Shown here piece after piece: positions 19,715-28,178 of a stretch of DNA of 64,000 nt (its first letter is position 1; each line of letters starts with the position of its first letter). This DNA is from Streptomyces sp. NRRL S-37 (GTDB taxonomy: Bacteria > Actinomycetota > Actinomycetes > Streptomycetales > Streptomycetaceae), in contig NZ_JOIZ01000011.1 of assembly GCF_000721605.1 (NCBI RefSeq), positions 104,247 through 168,246 on the forward strand, given 5' to 3'. A program made the translations under genes and the position numbers. Under the pieces are notes generated by a model. The model was not told the origin of the DNA. It saw only the letters and a list, made by a program, of their open reading frames with translations, and did no database searches.

Positions 19715-20513
19715 GCGGACGACATCGATGACACCCATGGCACCGGCGTCACCGGCCGCACCGGGGCGCTTCACCCCACCGACGCGGTTCGCGGTGCCCG
19801 GGCGGATCGGCGTGAACGAGCAGACCGCGTCCGTGTGGCGGACGGCGACCCTGACGGAGATCCGCCGCGAGACCCCGCGGGCGTCGACCTTCCGGTTCGC
19901 CGTGCCCGGCTGGCCGGGGCATGTGCCCGGCCAGCACCTGCTGCTGCGGCTGACCGCCGAGGACGGCTATGTGGCCCAGCGCCACTACTCGATCGCGTCG
20001 GCGCCGGACGACTCCGGGCACCTCGAGCTGACCCTGGACCGGGTCGAGGGCGGCGAGGTCTCGGGCTGGTTCCACACCGTGGCCCGCCCCGGTGACCGGG
20101 TCGAGGTGCGCGGCCCGCTCAGCGGCTTCTTCGCCTGGCCGGGCGACCGGCCCGCGCTGCTGGTGGGCGCCGGCTCCGGAGTGGTCCCGCTGATGTCGAT
20201 GGTGCGGTATCACCGGACCCGGGACATGAGGCTGCCGCTGCGCCTGCTGGTGTCGGCCCGCAGCCCCGAGGAGCTGATCTACGCGCGGGAGTTCGGCGCG
20301 GAGACGACCCGGGTGTTCACGCGCAGCGCCCCGGAAGGTGTGCCCGTGGGACGTATGGCGGCCGCACATGTGGCACCGCTCCTGGCCAAGCAGCCTCCTG
20401 GTGGGTGGGAGGCCTATGTGTGCGGCTCCAACTCCTTCGCCGAGCACGCCTCCAGGCTGCTCGTGGCGGCCGGCCAGCCCGTGGAGCGCATCCGTATCGA
20501 GCGCTTCGGCTGA
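19707..20513 (+). CDS. Ferredoxin-NADP reductase-type FAD oxidoreductase
   Basis: 268 residues with the FAD-binding barrel motif RHYSIASAP (R-x-Y-S) and the NAD(P)-binding motif LLVGAGSGVVPLMSMV, ending YVCGSNSFAEHASRLL. It has no 2Fe-2S domain. GTG 19707 overlaps the stop of the molybdopterin oxidoreductase, so the two are translated together. The likely role is to supply electrons from NAD(P)H to that enzyme, or to accept them, which is inference from the overlap. Confidence 0.87.
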
Positions 20514-20550
20514 CCGGCGGCGTCCCCGCCGGGGCGGCCGCCGTTTCGCA

Positions 20551-20580
20551 CAGCCCCGGCCGGACATCCGGCCGGGGCTG
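20551..20580 (+). terminator. Strong hairpin terminator
   Basis: CAGCCCCGGCCGGA (20551-20564) is followed 2 nt later by its exact reverse complement (20567-20580). It begins 38 nt after the flavin reductase stop. Confidence 0.75.
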
Positions 20581-20757
20581 CTGCGTGGGTACCGCGCGCC
20601 GCGGCGTCCGAGCCGACGCCCCCCCTTCCCACCCCCTGAGGGCAACCGCTTTCCATGCCCACCACCTGGGACTTTCCCCGGAGCCTCTGGCGATGGCGCC
20701 GGTGATCCACGTACGGTGTCATCGCTTCGCACTGTCTCTTCACGAAGGCGGTCCTTG

Positions 20758-21732
20758 ATGGCCCTGTTCGACCTCCCCCTCGACGAACTGCGCGGGTACC
20801 GCAGCGCGTCCACCGCGCCCGAGGATTTCGACGCGTTCTGGTCCAAGACGCTCGACGAGGCACGCGAGCACGATCTGGACGCCCGTTTCGAGCCGGTCGA
20901 CACGGGGCTGTCGACGGTGCGCGTCTTCGACGTGGCGTTCGCCGGGTTCGGAGGCCACCCCGTCAAGGGCTGGCTGACGCTGCCCGCCGACGCCGACGCC
21001 GACACCCCGCTGCCGCTGGTGGTGGAGTTCATCGGCTACGGCGGTGGCCGCGGGCTGCCGCACGAGCACCTGCTGTGGGCGTCCACGGGCCGGGCCCACT
21101 TCGTGATGGACACCCGGGGCCAGGGCAGCGCCTGGGGCGCCGGCGGCGGTACGGCGGACCCGGTGGGCGGCGCTCCGGCGTACCCCGGTTTCATGACGCG
21201 CGGCATCGACGCCCCCGAGAACTACTACTACCGCCGGGTGTTCACGGACGCCGTACGGGCGGTGGAGGCGGCGCGGTCGCACCCGCTGACCGACGCGAGC
21301 CGTACGGTCGCCGTGGGCGCCAGCCAGGGCGGGGGCATCGCCATCGCGGTGGGCGGGCTGGTCCCGGACCTGGCCGGCGTCGCGCCGGACGTGCCGTTCC
21401 TCTGCGACTTCCCGCGCGCGACGACGCTCACCGACCGGCAGCCGTACCGGGAGATCGGCTCCTACCTCAAGACGCACCGCGGCCGCTTCGAGGACGTCCT
21501 GCACACGCTGTCCTACTTCGACGGCGTGCACTTCGCCGCCCGCGGCAGCGCGCCCGCCCTGTTCTCGGCGGCCCTGGAGGACCAGACCTGCCCGCCCTCG
21601 ACGGTGTTCGGGGCCTTCAACGCCTGGGCGCACGACGACAAGGCGATCGAGGTGTACGACTTCAACGACCACGAGGGCGGCGGCCCCTTCCAGGAGGCGG
21701 CCAAGCTGCGCTGGATGCGCTCGTACGCCTGA
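20758..21732 (+). CDS. Acetylxylan esterase / cephalosporin-C deacetylase (CE7)
   Basis: A 324-residue alpha/beta hydrolase of carbohydrate esterase family 7, which removes acetyl groups from xylo-oligosaccharides and cephalosporin C. The nucleophile elbow is VAVGASQGGGIA, the family signature RGQGSAWG lies before it, and the catalytic His is in FNDHEGGGPFQ near the C-terminus with an Asp in ALEDQTCPPST. No signal peptide, so it acts on imported substrate. ATG 20758 follows GAAGG. It is followed by a GntR gene and its probable operator. Confidence 0.9.
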   Translation: MALFDLPLDELRGYRSASTAPEDFDAFWSKTLDEAREHDLDARFEPVDTGLSTVRVFDVAFAGFGGHPVKGWLTLPADADADTPLPLVVEFIGYGGGRGLPHEHLLWASTGRAHFVMDTRGQGSAWGAGGGTADPVGGAPAYPGFMTRGIDAPENYYYRRVFTDAVRAVEAARSHPLTDASRTVAVGASQGGGIAIAVGGLVPDLAGVAPDVPFLCDFPRATTLTDRQPYREIGSYLKTHRGRFEDVLHTLSYFDGVHFAARGSAPALFSAALEDQTCPPSTVFGAFNAWAHDDKAIEVYDFNDHEGGGPFQEAAKLRWMRSYA

Positions 21733-21778
21733 GGGGACCGTACGGTTCCGGCCGAACTGCCGGACCGTTCTTCCCTGC

Positions 21779-21790
21779 TGGTGTAGACCA
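21779..21790. promoter_or_regulatory. HutC/DasR-type operator upstream of the GntR gene
   Basis: TGGTGTAGACCA differs at one base from TGGTCTAGACCA, the consensus for HutC-subfamily GntR proteins such as DasR. It lies 65 bp upstream of a GntR/HutC gene. The simplest reading is autoregulation by that protein; DasR itself could also bind. Confidence 0.65.
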
Positions 21791-21854
21791 ATGATAGGTG
21801 TGGTGGCCCAACGAGCCCGCACGGCTACGGACCGTCACCCACAGGAGGCGCGGC

Positions 21855-22598
21855 ATGGCCCGCACCACCCCGCACGACCACTCGCCCGCCGAAGGGGAGC
21901 CCCTCTACCGGAGGATCGCCGCGGAGTTGCTCGGCGAACTGCGGGACGGAACGATTCCGCCCGGCGAACGCCTTCCCGGCGAGCGACGGCTGGCCGAGCA
22001 CTTCGAGGTCAGCAGGGAGACCGTACGGCAGGCGCTGCAGGTGCTGCGCCGTGACGGACTGGTCGCCACCGACCGGCGGGGCAGCCACGCCACGCTGCCC
22101 GGCCCGCCGGTGGAGACGCCGGCGTCGTCCGGTTTCCCGCTCGGCGCGTGGTGCGCCGAGCGGGGCGCGACGACCAGGGCCACCGTGACCTGGGAGGCCC
22201 CGCCGCCCGGGCACGCCGAGGCCCTGGGAGTGGCCCCGGCCCGGCCGACGCTGGTGCACCGCTACCGGTCGGCGTCGGCCGACGGGCGGGAGCTGCGGAC
22301 GGCGGTGACATCGTTCTCCGCCGTTGCGCTCGCGGAGGTCGAGGAGCTGGGCCGCTACCGCGCCCGGGCCGACGGCGCCGGTGCGGCGGAGCTGCGGCGG
22401 GCCTACGACTGGATGCGCCGGGCGGGCCTGACCCTGCATCACCGCGACACGATCACGCCGGTCGCGGGGACGCCGTCGGTCCGGGTCACCCGGCGGGTGC
22501 ACGACCAGTACGCCCGCCCGCTGGAGATCACCGAACTCGTCATGGACGCCCGGGAGGATGCCCTGGTCTACGAGTTCACGGTCCCGGCGGCGGTCTGA
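21855..22598 (+). CDS. GntR-family (HutC subfamily) transcriptional regulator
   Basis: 247 residues. The winged helix (about 15-80) has YRRIAAELLGELRDGTIPPG, LPGERRLAEHFEVSRETVRQ and ALQVLRRDGLV; the C-terminal UTRA ligand-binding domain (about 95-245) ends with LVYEFTVPA. ATG 21855 follows GGAGG by 6 nt. A near-consensus HutC operator is upstream. Effectors in this subfamily are usually small phosphorylated sugars or histidine derivatives. The preceding CE7 esterase gene has the same orientation but is separated by the operator. It overlaps the convergent methyltransferase by 31 bp. Confidence 0.92.
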   Translation: MARTTPHDHSPAEGEPLYRRIAAELLGELRDGTIPPGERLPGERRLAEHFEVSRETVRQALQVLRRDGLVATDRRGSHATLPGPPVETPASSGFPLGAWCAERGATTRATVTWEAPPPGHAEALGVAPARPTLVHRYRSASADGRELRTAVTSFSAVALAEVEELGRYRARADGAGAAELRRAYDWMRRAGLTLHHRDTITPVAGTPSVRVTRRVHDQYARPLEITELVMDAREDALVYEFTVPAAV

Positions 22599-23326
22599 CC
22601 GGGCCCGGGGCGTCCGGCGACGACCAGCCGGACCCGCGGGCTGCCGTCCCGGCGCCGTCCGAACCCGGGCAGGGCCCACGACTCCACCCGGAACCCTGCC
22701 CGGGTCAGCTCGCGCCGCACGGCACCGAAGCGGAAGGCGCGGTAGTACATGACGAACGGCGGGCGCCACACCGCGTTGCGCACCCGCATCACGGCGTCGA
22801 AGCCCAGCAGCATCCCGTACGTGAGCGAGCCCGGCCGGGGCGGCGCGACCACGGGGAAGACGAAGCGTCCGCCCGGCCGGAGCACCGAGTGGACCTGGGC
22901 GAACAGCCCGGGCAGTTCACGCGGCAGGAAGTGGCCGAACGCGCCGAAGCTGACCACGAGGTCGAAGACCGGGCCGAACGGCAGTGCCCGCGCGTCCGCC
23001 CGCACCCAGCCGGTCACCGGCCCCGGCGGCCGGACGCGTTCCCGCGCGACGGTCAGCATGCCGGTGCTGAAGTCCACTCCGGTGACGCTCCCCCGGCACA
23101 CCTGCCGCAGCACGTCGACGCCCGCGCCGGTGCCGCAGCACAGATCGAGCCCGGCCCCGAAGGGCCCTGCCCGCCGCAGCGCCTCCGTGGTGGCGTCGAG
23201 CACCGAGTCGGGCGTGCGGAAAGGGGTGTGGTCGAACTTCGGCGCGAGGAGGTCGTAGCCGTGTTCCACGGACGACAGCGCCTGGACGGCGAGTTCGCGC
23301 AGCCGAGGGCCTTCGGGACCGAACAT
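22568..23326 (-). CDS. Class I SAM-dependent methyltransferase
   Basis: 252 residues with the SAM-binding motif LDLCCGTGAGVDVLRQ (about 60-75), GVDFSTGMLTVAR (motif II) and LPFGPVFDLVVSFGAFGHF (motif IV). FVFPVVAPPRPGS follows. It is a small-molecule type methyltransferase of unknown substrate. It begins 4 bp after the PadR gene ends, so the two form an operon. The last 31 bp overlap the 3' end of the convergent GntR gene. Confidence 0.85.
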   Translation of the reverse strand: MFGPEGPRLRELAVQALSSVEHGYDLLAPKFDHTPFRTPDSVLDATTEALRRAGPFGAGLDLCCGTGAGVDVLRQVCRGSVTGVDFSTGMLTVARERVRPPGPVTGWVRADARALPFGPVFDLVVSFGAFGHFLPRELPGLFAQVHSVLRPGGRFVFPVVAPPRPGSLTYGMLLGFDAVMRVRNAVWRPPFVMYYRAFRFGAVRRELTRAGFRVESWALPGFGRRRDGSPRVRLVVAGRPGPGQTAAGTVNS

Positions 23327-23330
23327 CCGG

Positions 23331-23894
23331 TCAGCCTAGGGGAGCACGGCCGCGCACCACCGTCAGCACTCGCTCGCACCAGCGCAGGTTCTCCTCCTCG
23401 AAGGCGATTCCGCCCAGCAGGGTGAGGTACGGGCCGACCCGGTCGGCCTCGCTCAGGTACTGCTCCTCGGAGCGGCCGTCCAGCAGGCGTTCGCGCACGC
23501 GCGCGTAGCGGGCGAGTTTGCCGCGTGCCCACGCCATCCGTTCCTCGAGCAGCGCGGCCGTGGCCCCGGGGTCCGTACCGTCCATGGCCTGGATCTTGAT
23601 CAGGAGTTCGTCGCGGATGGCGGTGGGCCGCCGGGGCGGCTCGGCGGCGAAGGCGCGCAGATCGTCGCGGCCGGCCTCGGTGAGGGTGAACATCCGCTTG
23701 TCCGGGCGCCGTTCCTGCCGTACCACCCGGGCCTCGACGAGCCCGTCCCCCGCCAGCCGCTCGAGTTCCCGGTAGAGCTGCTGGGGCGTGCAGGCCCAGA
23801 AGTTGGCGAACGAGACGTCGAAGATCTTGGACAGCTCGTAGCCCGAGGCCTCGCCCTCCAGGAGGGCGGCCAGGACGGCGTACTTCAGGGACAT
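23331..23894 (-). CDS. PadR-family transcriptional regulator
   Basis: 187 residues: N-terminal winged helix (YAVLAALLEGEASGYELSKI, then PQQLYRELERLAGDGLVEA) and a long C-terminal helical domain with EEENLRWCERVL. It is first in an operon with a methyltransferase and divergent from a SnoaL-like gene 69 bp away, so it may control both. The promoter region is AT-richer than its surroundings but has no clean palindrome that I can see. Confidence 0.9.
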   Translation of the reverse strand: MSLKYAVLAALLEGEASGYELSKIFDVSFANFWACTPQQLYRELERLAGDGLVEARVVRQERRPDKRMFTLTEAGRDDLRAFAAEPPRRPTAIRDELLIKIQAMDGTDPGATAALLEERMAWARGKLARYARVRERLLDGRSEEQYLSEADRVGPYLTLLGGIAFEEENLRWCERVLTVVRGRAPLG

Positions 23895-23963
23895 GTGGAC
23901 ACGTTAGCAGCGAGTGATTATTGTCATCCGCACCTATTCAACAAGTTGACTATGGGAGTCGCG

Positions 23964-24362
23964 ATGCGCGCATTCCGGGAGGCGGTGGAGGCCCATGACC
24001 TCGACGCCGTCGTGGCGCTGCTGGCGGAGGACGTCGTCTTCACCAGCCCGGTCGTGTTCAAGCCGTACACCGGCAGAGCGGTCACCGGGGCGATCCTGCG
24101 CGCGGTGGCGGAGGTCTTCGAGGACTTCCGGTATGTACGCGAGATCGGCGACGCCGACGGCCGTGACCACGCGCTCGTGTTCACCGCGCGGGTGGGTGAC
24201 CGCCGGATCGACGGCTGCGACTTCCTCCACGTCGACGACGAAGGACGCGTCGACGAGCTGACCGTGATGGTGCGTCCGCTGTCGGGCGCGCAGGCGCTCG
24301 CGGCGGCCATGGGGGCGCGGTTCGAGCGGATCGCCCAGGAGGCGCGGGAGAACCCCGCCTGA
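23964..24362 (+). CDS. SnoaL/NTF2-like protein
   Basis: 132 residues with the NTF2-like alpha+beta fold: [20 protein letters not shown], then VVFTSPVVFKPYTGRAV. The C-terminus is DELTVMVRPLSGAQALAAA. Family members are small-molecule isomerases, hydrolases or binding proteins; none can be chosen here. ATG 23964 is preferred over 23952 because GGGAG lies 5 nt upstream of it. Divergent from the PadR gene and closed by a strong hairpin. Confidence 0.82.
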   Translation: MRAFREAVEAHDLDAVVALLAEDVVFTSPVVFKPYTGRAVTGAILRAVAEVFEDFRYVREIGDADGRDHALVFTARVGDRRIDGCDFLHVDDEGRVDELTVMVRPLSGAQALAAAMGARFERIAQEARENPA

Positions 24363-24387
24363 ACCCGCACGGGAGCGAGACCCCGAC

Positions 24388-24419
24388 ACGGGCCCGCCGG
24401 TCGTCACCGGCGGGCCCGT
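24388..24419 (+). terminator. Strong hairpin terminator
   Basis: ACGGGCCCGCCGG (24388-24400) pairs perfectly with CCGGCGGGCCCGT (24407-24419) over a 6-nt loop, 25 nt after the SnoaL-like gene. Confidence 0.85.
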
Positions 24420-24732
24420 CGTCCGTACGGACCGCGCTTTTCCGCATCCACCACCGCACCGGGTGGTACGGTGTAGTCAGCACCCGTGTTACGCCCCCTC
24501 TTGTCCGGGCGCCGGTGCCAGTTCTTCCTCGCACATCACTTCGGTTCGCCGCTTCCGCCCGTCGTGTCCGACCGGCGTACGGCTTTCCCGCACCACCCCG
24601 TCGGCAGGGTCTCCTCCCGCCGTGACCGGGGTGCTGTTCTCCGCCGCCCGGAGGCGCGTGTCCGCCCTCCCCACGCGGTTCCCCTCCTTCCCACCGCATT
24701 CCCGTCCGTCGTCCGCGAAAGGACCGGCCCCC
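24420..24732 (+). other. Leader region of the short rho gene
   Basis: 313 bp between the terminator and the ATG of the rho paralogue. A promoter probably lies near the left end (around GGTACGGTGTAGTC, 24465-24478), which would give a long 5' leader of about 250 nt. Long leaders are typical of self-regulated rho genes. The leader is C-rich and G-poor in places, such as just after 24485, which is the kind of RNA Rho binds. Confidence 0.4.
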
Positions 24733-25872
24733 ATGACCACCACCGCACTCGACCACCCTCCCGTACGGCAGCGGCCCCAACTCGTCACCGGTGTCCTGGA
24801 CATCGACGCAACCGGGAAGGGGTGGCTGCGCGCCGAGAGCTGCCTGCCCTCCCCCTCCGACCCGTCCGTCTCCCCCGCCCTGCTGCGCCGCCACGGCCTG
24901 CGCAAGGGCGCCCTCGTGGAGGGCGTGCGCGGCGACCGGCGCGCCCTGACCGAGGTCACCCGCGTCGAGGGCCGCACCCCCGGCGCACCGCACGCCCGGC
25001 GGCACTTCCGCGACCTGACGCCGCTTCATCCGCACCGGCGGCTGCGCCTGGAGCACCCGGCGTCCGGCCTCGCCGGGCGGGTCGCCGATCTGCTCACGCC
25101 GGTCGGCAAGGGGCAGCGCGGACTGCTCGTGGCGCCGCCCAAAACCGGCAAGACCGTCCTGCTCCAGCAGCTCGCGGCGGCCGTCGCCGGCAACCACCCC
25201 GAGTGCCGGCTGATGGTGGTGCTGCTCGACGAACGCCCCGAGGAGGTCACCGACATGCGGCGCTCGGTGCGCGGCGAGGTGTACGCCTCGACCTTCGACC
25301 GGCCCGCCAAGGAGCACATCGCGCTCGCCGAGCTGGTGATCGAGCGGGCCAGGCGGCTGGTCGAGGCGGGCGAGGACGTCGTCGTGCTCCTCGACTCGCT
25401 GACCCGGCTGTGCCGGGCGTACAACAACGCGGCCGCCTCCGGCGGCCGCACCCTCAGCGGCGGGGTCGACGCCTCCGCGCTGCTCGGGCCCAAGCGGTTC
25501 TTCGGCTCCGCCCGGCAGGCCGAGGAGGGCGGCTCGCTCACGATCCTCGCCTCGGCCCTGGTGGAGACCGGCTCCCGGGCCGACGAGTTCTATTTCGAGG
25601 AGCTCAAGAGCACCGGCAACATGGAGTTGCGGCTGAGCCGCGAGGCCGCCGCGCGGCGGCTGTTCCCCGCCGTCGACATCACGGGATCGGGCACCCGGCG
25701 CGAGGAACTGCTGCTCACTCCGGCCGAGTTGGCCGCCGCACGGGGACTGCGGCGCGCGCTGCGGTCGCGGGACGGGCTGGCCGATCTGGAGACCCTGCTG
25801 GGCCGGATGCGCGAGACCCCCGGCAACGCGGCGTTCCTGCGGCGCGTCCAGCCGACCCTGCCGGGCGGCTGA
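24733..25872 (+). CDS. Short Rho-type transcription termination factor (second Rho)
   Basis: A complete Rho core of 379 residues: a cold-shock-like RNA-binding domain (about 15-85, GVLDIDATGKGWLRAESC) and the RecA-like ATPase. Walker A is APPKTGKT (134-141), Walker B region VVVLLDSLTRLCRAYNNA, then FFGSARQAEEGGSLTILAS and STGNMELRLSR for the R and Q loops. The usual actinobacterial Rho has a long acidic/basic N-terminal extension and about 600-700 residues; this has neither that nor the N-terminal helical domain. A main rho elsewhere on the chromosome is assumed. ATG 24733 follows GAAAGGA. Confidence 0.88.
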   Translation: MTTTALDHPPVRQRPQLVTGVLDIDATGKGWLRAESCLPSPSDPSVSPALLRRHGLRKGALVEGVRGDRRALTEVTRVEGRTPGAPHARRHFRDLTPLHPHRRLRLEHPASGLAGRVADLLTPVGKGQRGLLVAPPKTGKTVLLQQLAAAVAGNHPECRLMVVLLDERPEEVTDMRRSVRGEVYASTFDRPAKEHIALAELVIERARRLVEAGEDVVVLLDSLTRLCRAYNNAAASGGRTLSGGVDASALLGPKRFFGSARQAEEGGSLTILASALVETGSRADEFYFEELKSTGNMELRLSREAAARRLFPAVDITGSGTRREELLLTPAELAAARGLRRALRSRDGLADLETLLGRMRETPGNAAFLRRVQPTLPGG

Positions 25873-25963
25873 GGCGCCGTCGGCGTGCGGCATCCGGGTG
25901 CTCGCGGGCGGTCCCCGGCCGGGGCAGCACGGTGTCCGGGGGGTCCCTTCCTACGTTTGCGGT

Positions 25964-27121
25964 ATGACTATCGGATTTACTTCGCGGGCTACCGTGTCGG
26001 CCTGCGTGCTCTGCGCGGCGGGCCTGCTGGTGACGGCGCCCGCCGCGGCGATCGCCGGCGTCGACCCCGGGCCGCGGGTGAGGGCCGGGGCGCTGCTGTA
26101 CCGGCCCGGCACACACGTCCGCCCGCTCCCGGGGGCGCCCGAGGTCCCGGATCCGTCCGCCCTGTCGTGGCTGGTCGCCGACGCCCGCACCGGCGACGTG
26201 CTGGCGGCGCACGACGCGCACCGCCGGCTGCCGCCGGCCAGCACGCTCAAGACGCTGTTCGCGCTCACCGTGCTGCCGATCCTCCCGGCCGGCATCCGGC
26301 ACCGGGTCGACGAGGAGGAGCTGGCGGACATCGGCCCCGGCAGCAGCCTCGTCGGGGTCGCGGAGAACCGTACGTACCGGGTGTCCGACCTGTGGAACGG
26401 GGTCTTCCTCAGTTCCGGCAACGACGCCGTGCGCGTGCTGGCCGCGCTCAGCGGGGGCTGGCGGGCCACCGCCGAGCGGATGCAGGCCAAGGCCCGCGCG
26501 CTGGGCGCCCGCGACACCCGGGTCAGGTCACCCGACGGCTACGACGCACCCGGTCAGGTGTCGTCGGCGTACGACCTGGCGGTGTTCGGCCGGGCGGGGC
26601 TGCGCAACGACGAGTTCGCCCGGTACTGCGCCCGGCACGAGGCGCTGTTCCCGGCCCGCGACGGCGGCTCGTACGGCATCGTGAACACCAACCGGCTGCT
26701 CACCGGCGCGGACGGCGTCGAACCCTACGAAGGGCTGATCGGCATCAAGAACGGCTACACCAGCGACGCCGGCAACACCCTCGTGGCCGCGGCACGCCGG
26801 GACGGCCGCACCCTCGTGGTGACGGTCATGAACCCCCGGTCGGGCGGCGGCCACGCGGTGTACGAGGAGGCCCGCACGCTGCTGGACTGGGGCTTCGAGG
26901 CGGCCGGGCACGTGACCCCGGTGGGCTCCCTGGACGCCCTGCGCCCCGGCCCGCCGGCCGGCCCGGAGGCGGAGCCCGTCACGGCCCCCGTGGCCCGGAG
27001 CCACGACACCCCGGGCCGCCCGGTCACCTGGACCATCGCCGGCGCCGCCCTCCTGGGCGCCGCGAGCGTGTCCCTGTACCTGCGCCTCAGATGGGGCCCG
27101 GTACCGACGGATCAAGGGTGA
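25964..27121 (+). CDS. D-alanyl-D-alanine carboxypeptidase (class A low-molecular-mass PBP, S11)
   Basis: 385 residues; trims the terminal D-Ala of peptidoglycan stem peptides outside the membrane. Signal peptide about 1-28. All three penicillin-binding motifs are present: STLK (Ser93-Lys96), SGN (151-153) and KNG (262-264, in place of the more common KTG). A C-terminal membrane helix (about 350-372) with a short basic tail anchors it. ATG 25964 lacks a clear ribosome-binding site; a TACGTT hexamer 7 nt upstream of it suggests a nearly leaderless transcript. Confidence 0.92.
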   Translation: MTIGFTSRATVSACVLCAAGLLVTAPAAAIAGVDPGPRVRAGALLYRPGTHVRPLPGAPEVPDPSALSWLVADARTGDVLAAHDAHRRLPPASTLKTLFALTVLPILPAGIRHRVDEEELADIGPGSSLVGVAENRTYRVSDLWNGVFLSSGNDAVRVLAALSGGWRATAERMQAKARALGARDTRVRSPDGYDAPGQVSSAYDLAVFGRAGLRNDEFARYCARHEALFPARDGGSYGIVNTNRLLTGADGVEPYEGLIGIKNGYTSDAGNTLVAAARRDGRTLVVTVMNPRSGGGHAVYEEARTLLDWGFEAAGHVTPVGSLDALRPGPPAGPEAEPVTAPVARSHDTPGRPVTWTIAGAALLGAASVSLYLRLRWGPVPTDQG

Positions 27122-27126
27122 CGAGA

Positions 27127-27160
27127 GCGCCCCGAGGGGGCGCGGGGAACCGCGCGGACA
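27127..27160. repeat. Streptomyces GC-rich intergenic repeat / two-way terminator
   Basis: GCGCCCC-GAG-GGGGCGC forms a 7-bp hairpin (27127-27143) directly followed by GCGGGGAACCGCGCGG. The hairpin plus GCGGGGAAC-GCGCG is a module I recognise as very frequent between genes in Streptomyces chromosomes. Here it fills the 40-bp gap between two convergent genes, fitting a two-way terminator. Confidence 0.6.
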
Positions 27161-27161
27161 C

Positions 27162-28178
27162 CTACACCCAGGCCGGTGAGGTCACAGACTCCAGCGCACG
27201 AACGACCCGCACTTCCCCGACCGGCCGCCCACCCCCGAGCAACATCTCACCCTCGAACCCCTTGAGCAGGGAGGCATCCACCCCCGCCCGCACCAGCGCC
27301 GCCGCGGCGACCGGCACCCGCGCCCGCCCCGCCCCGTCCGCGATCTTCACGGCGACCGCCCGCCCGTCGGGCAGCGCGGCCACCTGAACGCCCTCGAATC
27401 CGTCCTTCGCGAGCAGCCCCGGCACCGCCCGCATCAACGCGGCCACGTCCCGGCCCGATCCGGAGGCCATCTCCGCGTGCTCCCGCATCGCGTCGGCGAC
27501 GCGCGCCTCCGGGGTGCCGGACGCGGCGGTGGTGATCCGCGCGGCGGCACGGGCGAGCCCCCGCAGGGAGACCGCGAACAGCGGCGCGCCGCAGCCGTCG
27601 ACGGTGACCGTGGCAACGCGCTGCCCGGTGAGGTCCTCGACGATCTCGGCGATCGCCTGCTGGAGGGGGTGGGCGGGGTCGAGATAGTCGTCGAGGGACC
27701 AGCCGTTCAGCCGGGCCGTGTACAGCATGGCGGCGTGCTTGCCGGAACAGTTCTGGGCGAGCCGGGACGGCGGGCGGCCCTCGCGCACCCAGGTGTCCCG
27801 GACGACCGGGTCGAACGGCAGGTCGGGGACGTTGCGGAGGTCGTCCTCCGTCAGCCCGGCGAGTTCGAGGATGCGCCGGACGCCGGCGAGATGGCGTTCC
27901 TCGCCGGAGTGGCTGGCGGCGGCGAGCGACAGCAGTTCGCCGTCGAGCGGGAGCCCCGCGCGGACCATCGCCACCGCCTGGACGGGCTTGAGCGCGGAGC
28001 GCGGATAGCAGGCGGCCTCGATGTCGCCGAGCTGGAAGCCGGCCTCGCCGTCGGGGCCGAGGACGACGACGGAGCCGTAGTGGACGCCTTCGACGACCCC
28101 GCCGCGTATCAGGTGGGCGACGGGGGCGTGGAGGGGCTCGCGGATCAGAGGGGTGTCCGCGGGGATGGTGCTGTACAT
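27162..28178 (-). CDS. Asparaginase (class 3, Rhizobium-type)
   Basis: 338 residues of the asparaginase II family typified by Rhizobium asparaginase, unrelated to E. coli AnsA/AnsB. Family blocks: RGGVVEGVHYGSVVVL, the Ser-x-x-Lys motif in CYPRSALKPVQA, ASHSGEERH, AQNCSGKHAAML with the conserved Cys, and TVDGCGAPLFA. No signal peptide, so it is cytoplasmic. The ATG at 28178 overlaps the stop of the FadR-type regulator by 1 bp; a GTG one codon earlier is also possible. The regulator probably controls this gene. Confidence 0.9.
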   Translation of the reverse strand: MYSTIPADTPLIREPLHAPVAHLIRGGVVEGVHYGSVVVLGPDGEAGFQLGDIEAACYPRSALKPVQAVAMVRAGLPLDGELLSLAAASHSGEERHLAGVRRILELAGLTEDDLRNVPDLPFDPVVRDTWVREGRPPSRLAQNCSGKHAAMLYTARLNGWSLDDYLDPAHPLQQAIAEIVEDLTGQRVATVTVDGCGAPLFAVSLRGLARAAARITTAASGTPEARVADAMREHAEMASGSGRDVAALMRAVPGLLAKDGFEGVQVAALPDGRAVAVKIADGAGRARVPVAAAALVRAGVDASLLKGFEGEMLLGGGRPVGEVRVVRALESVTSPAWV

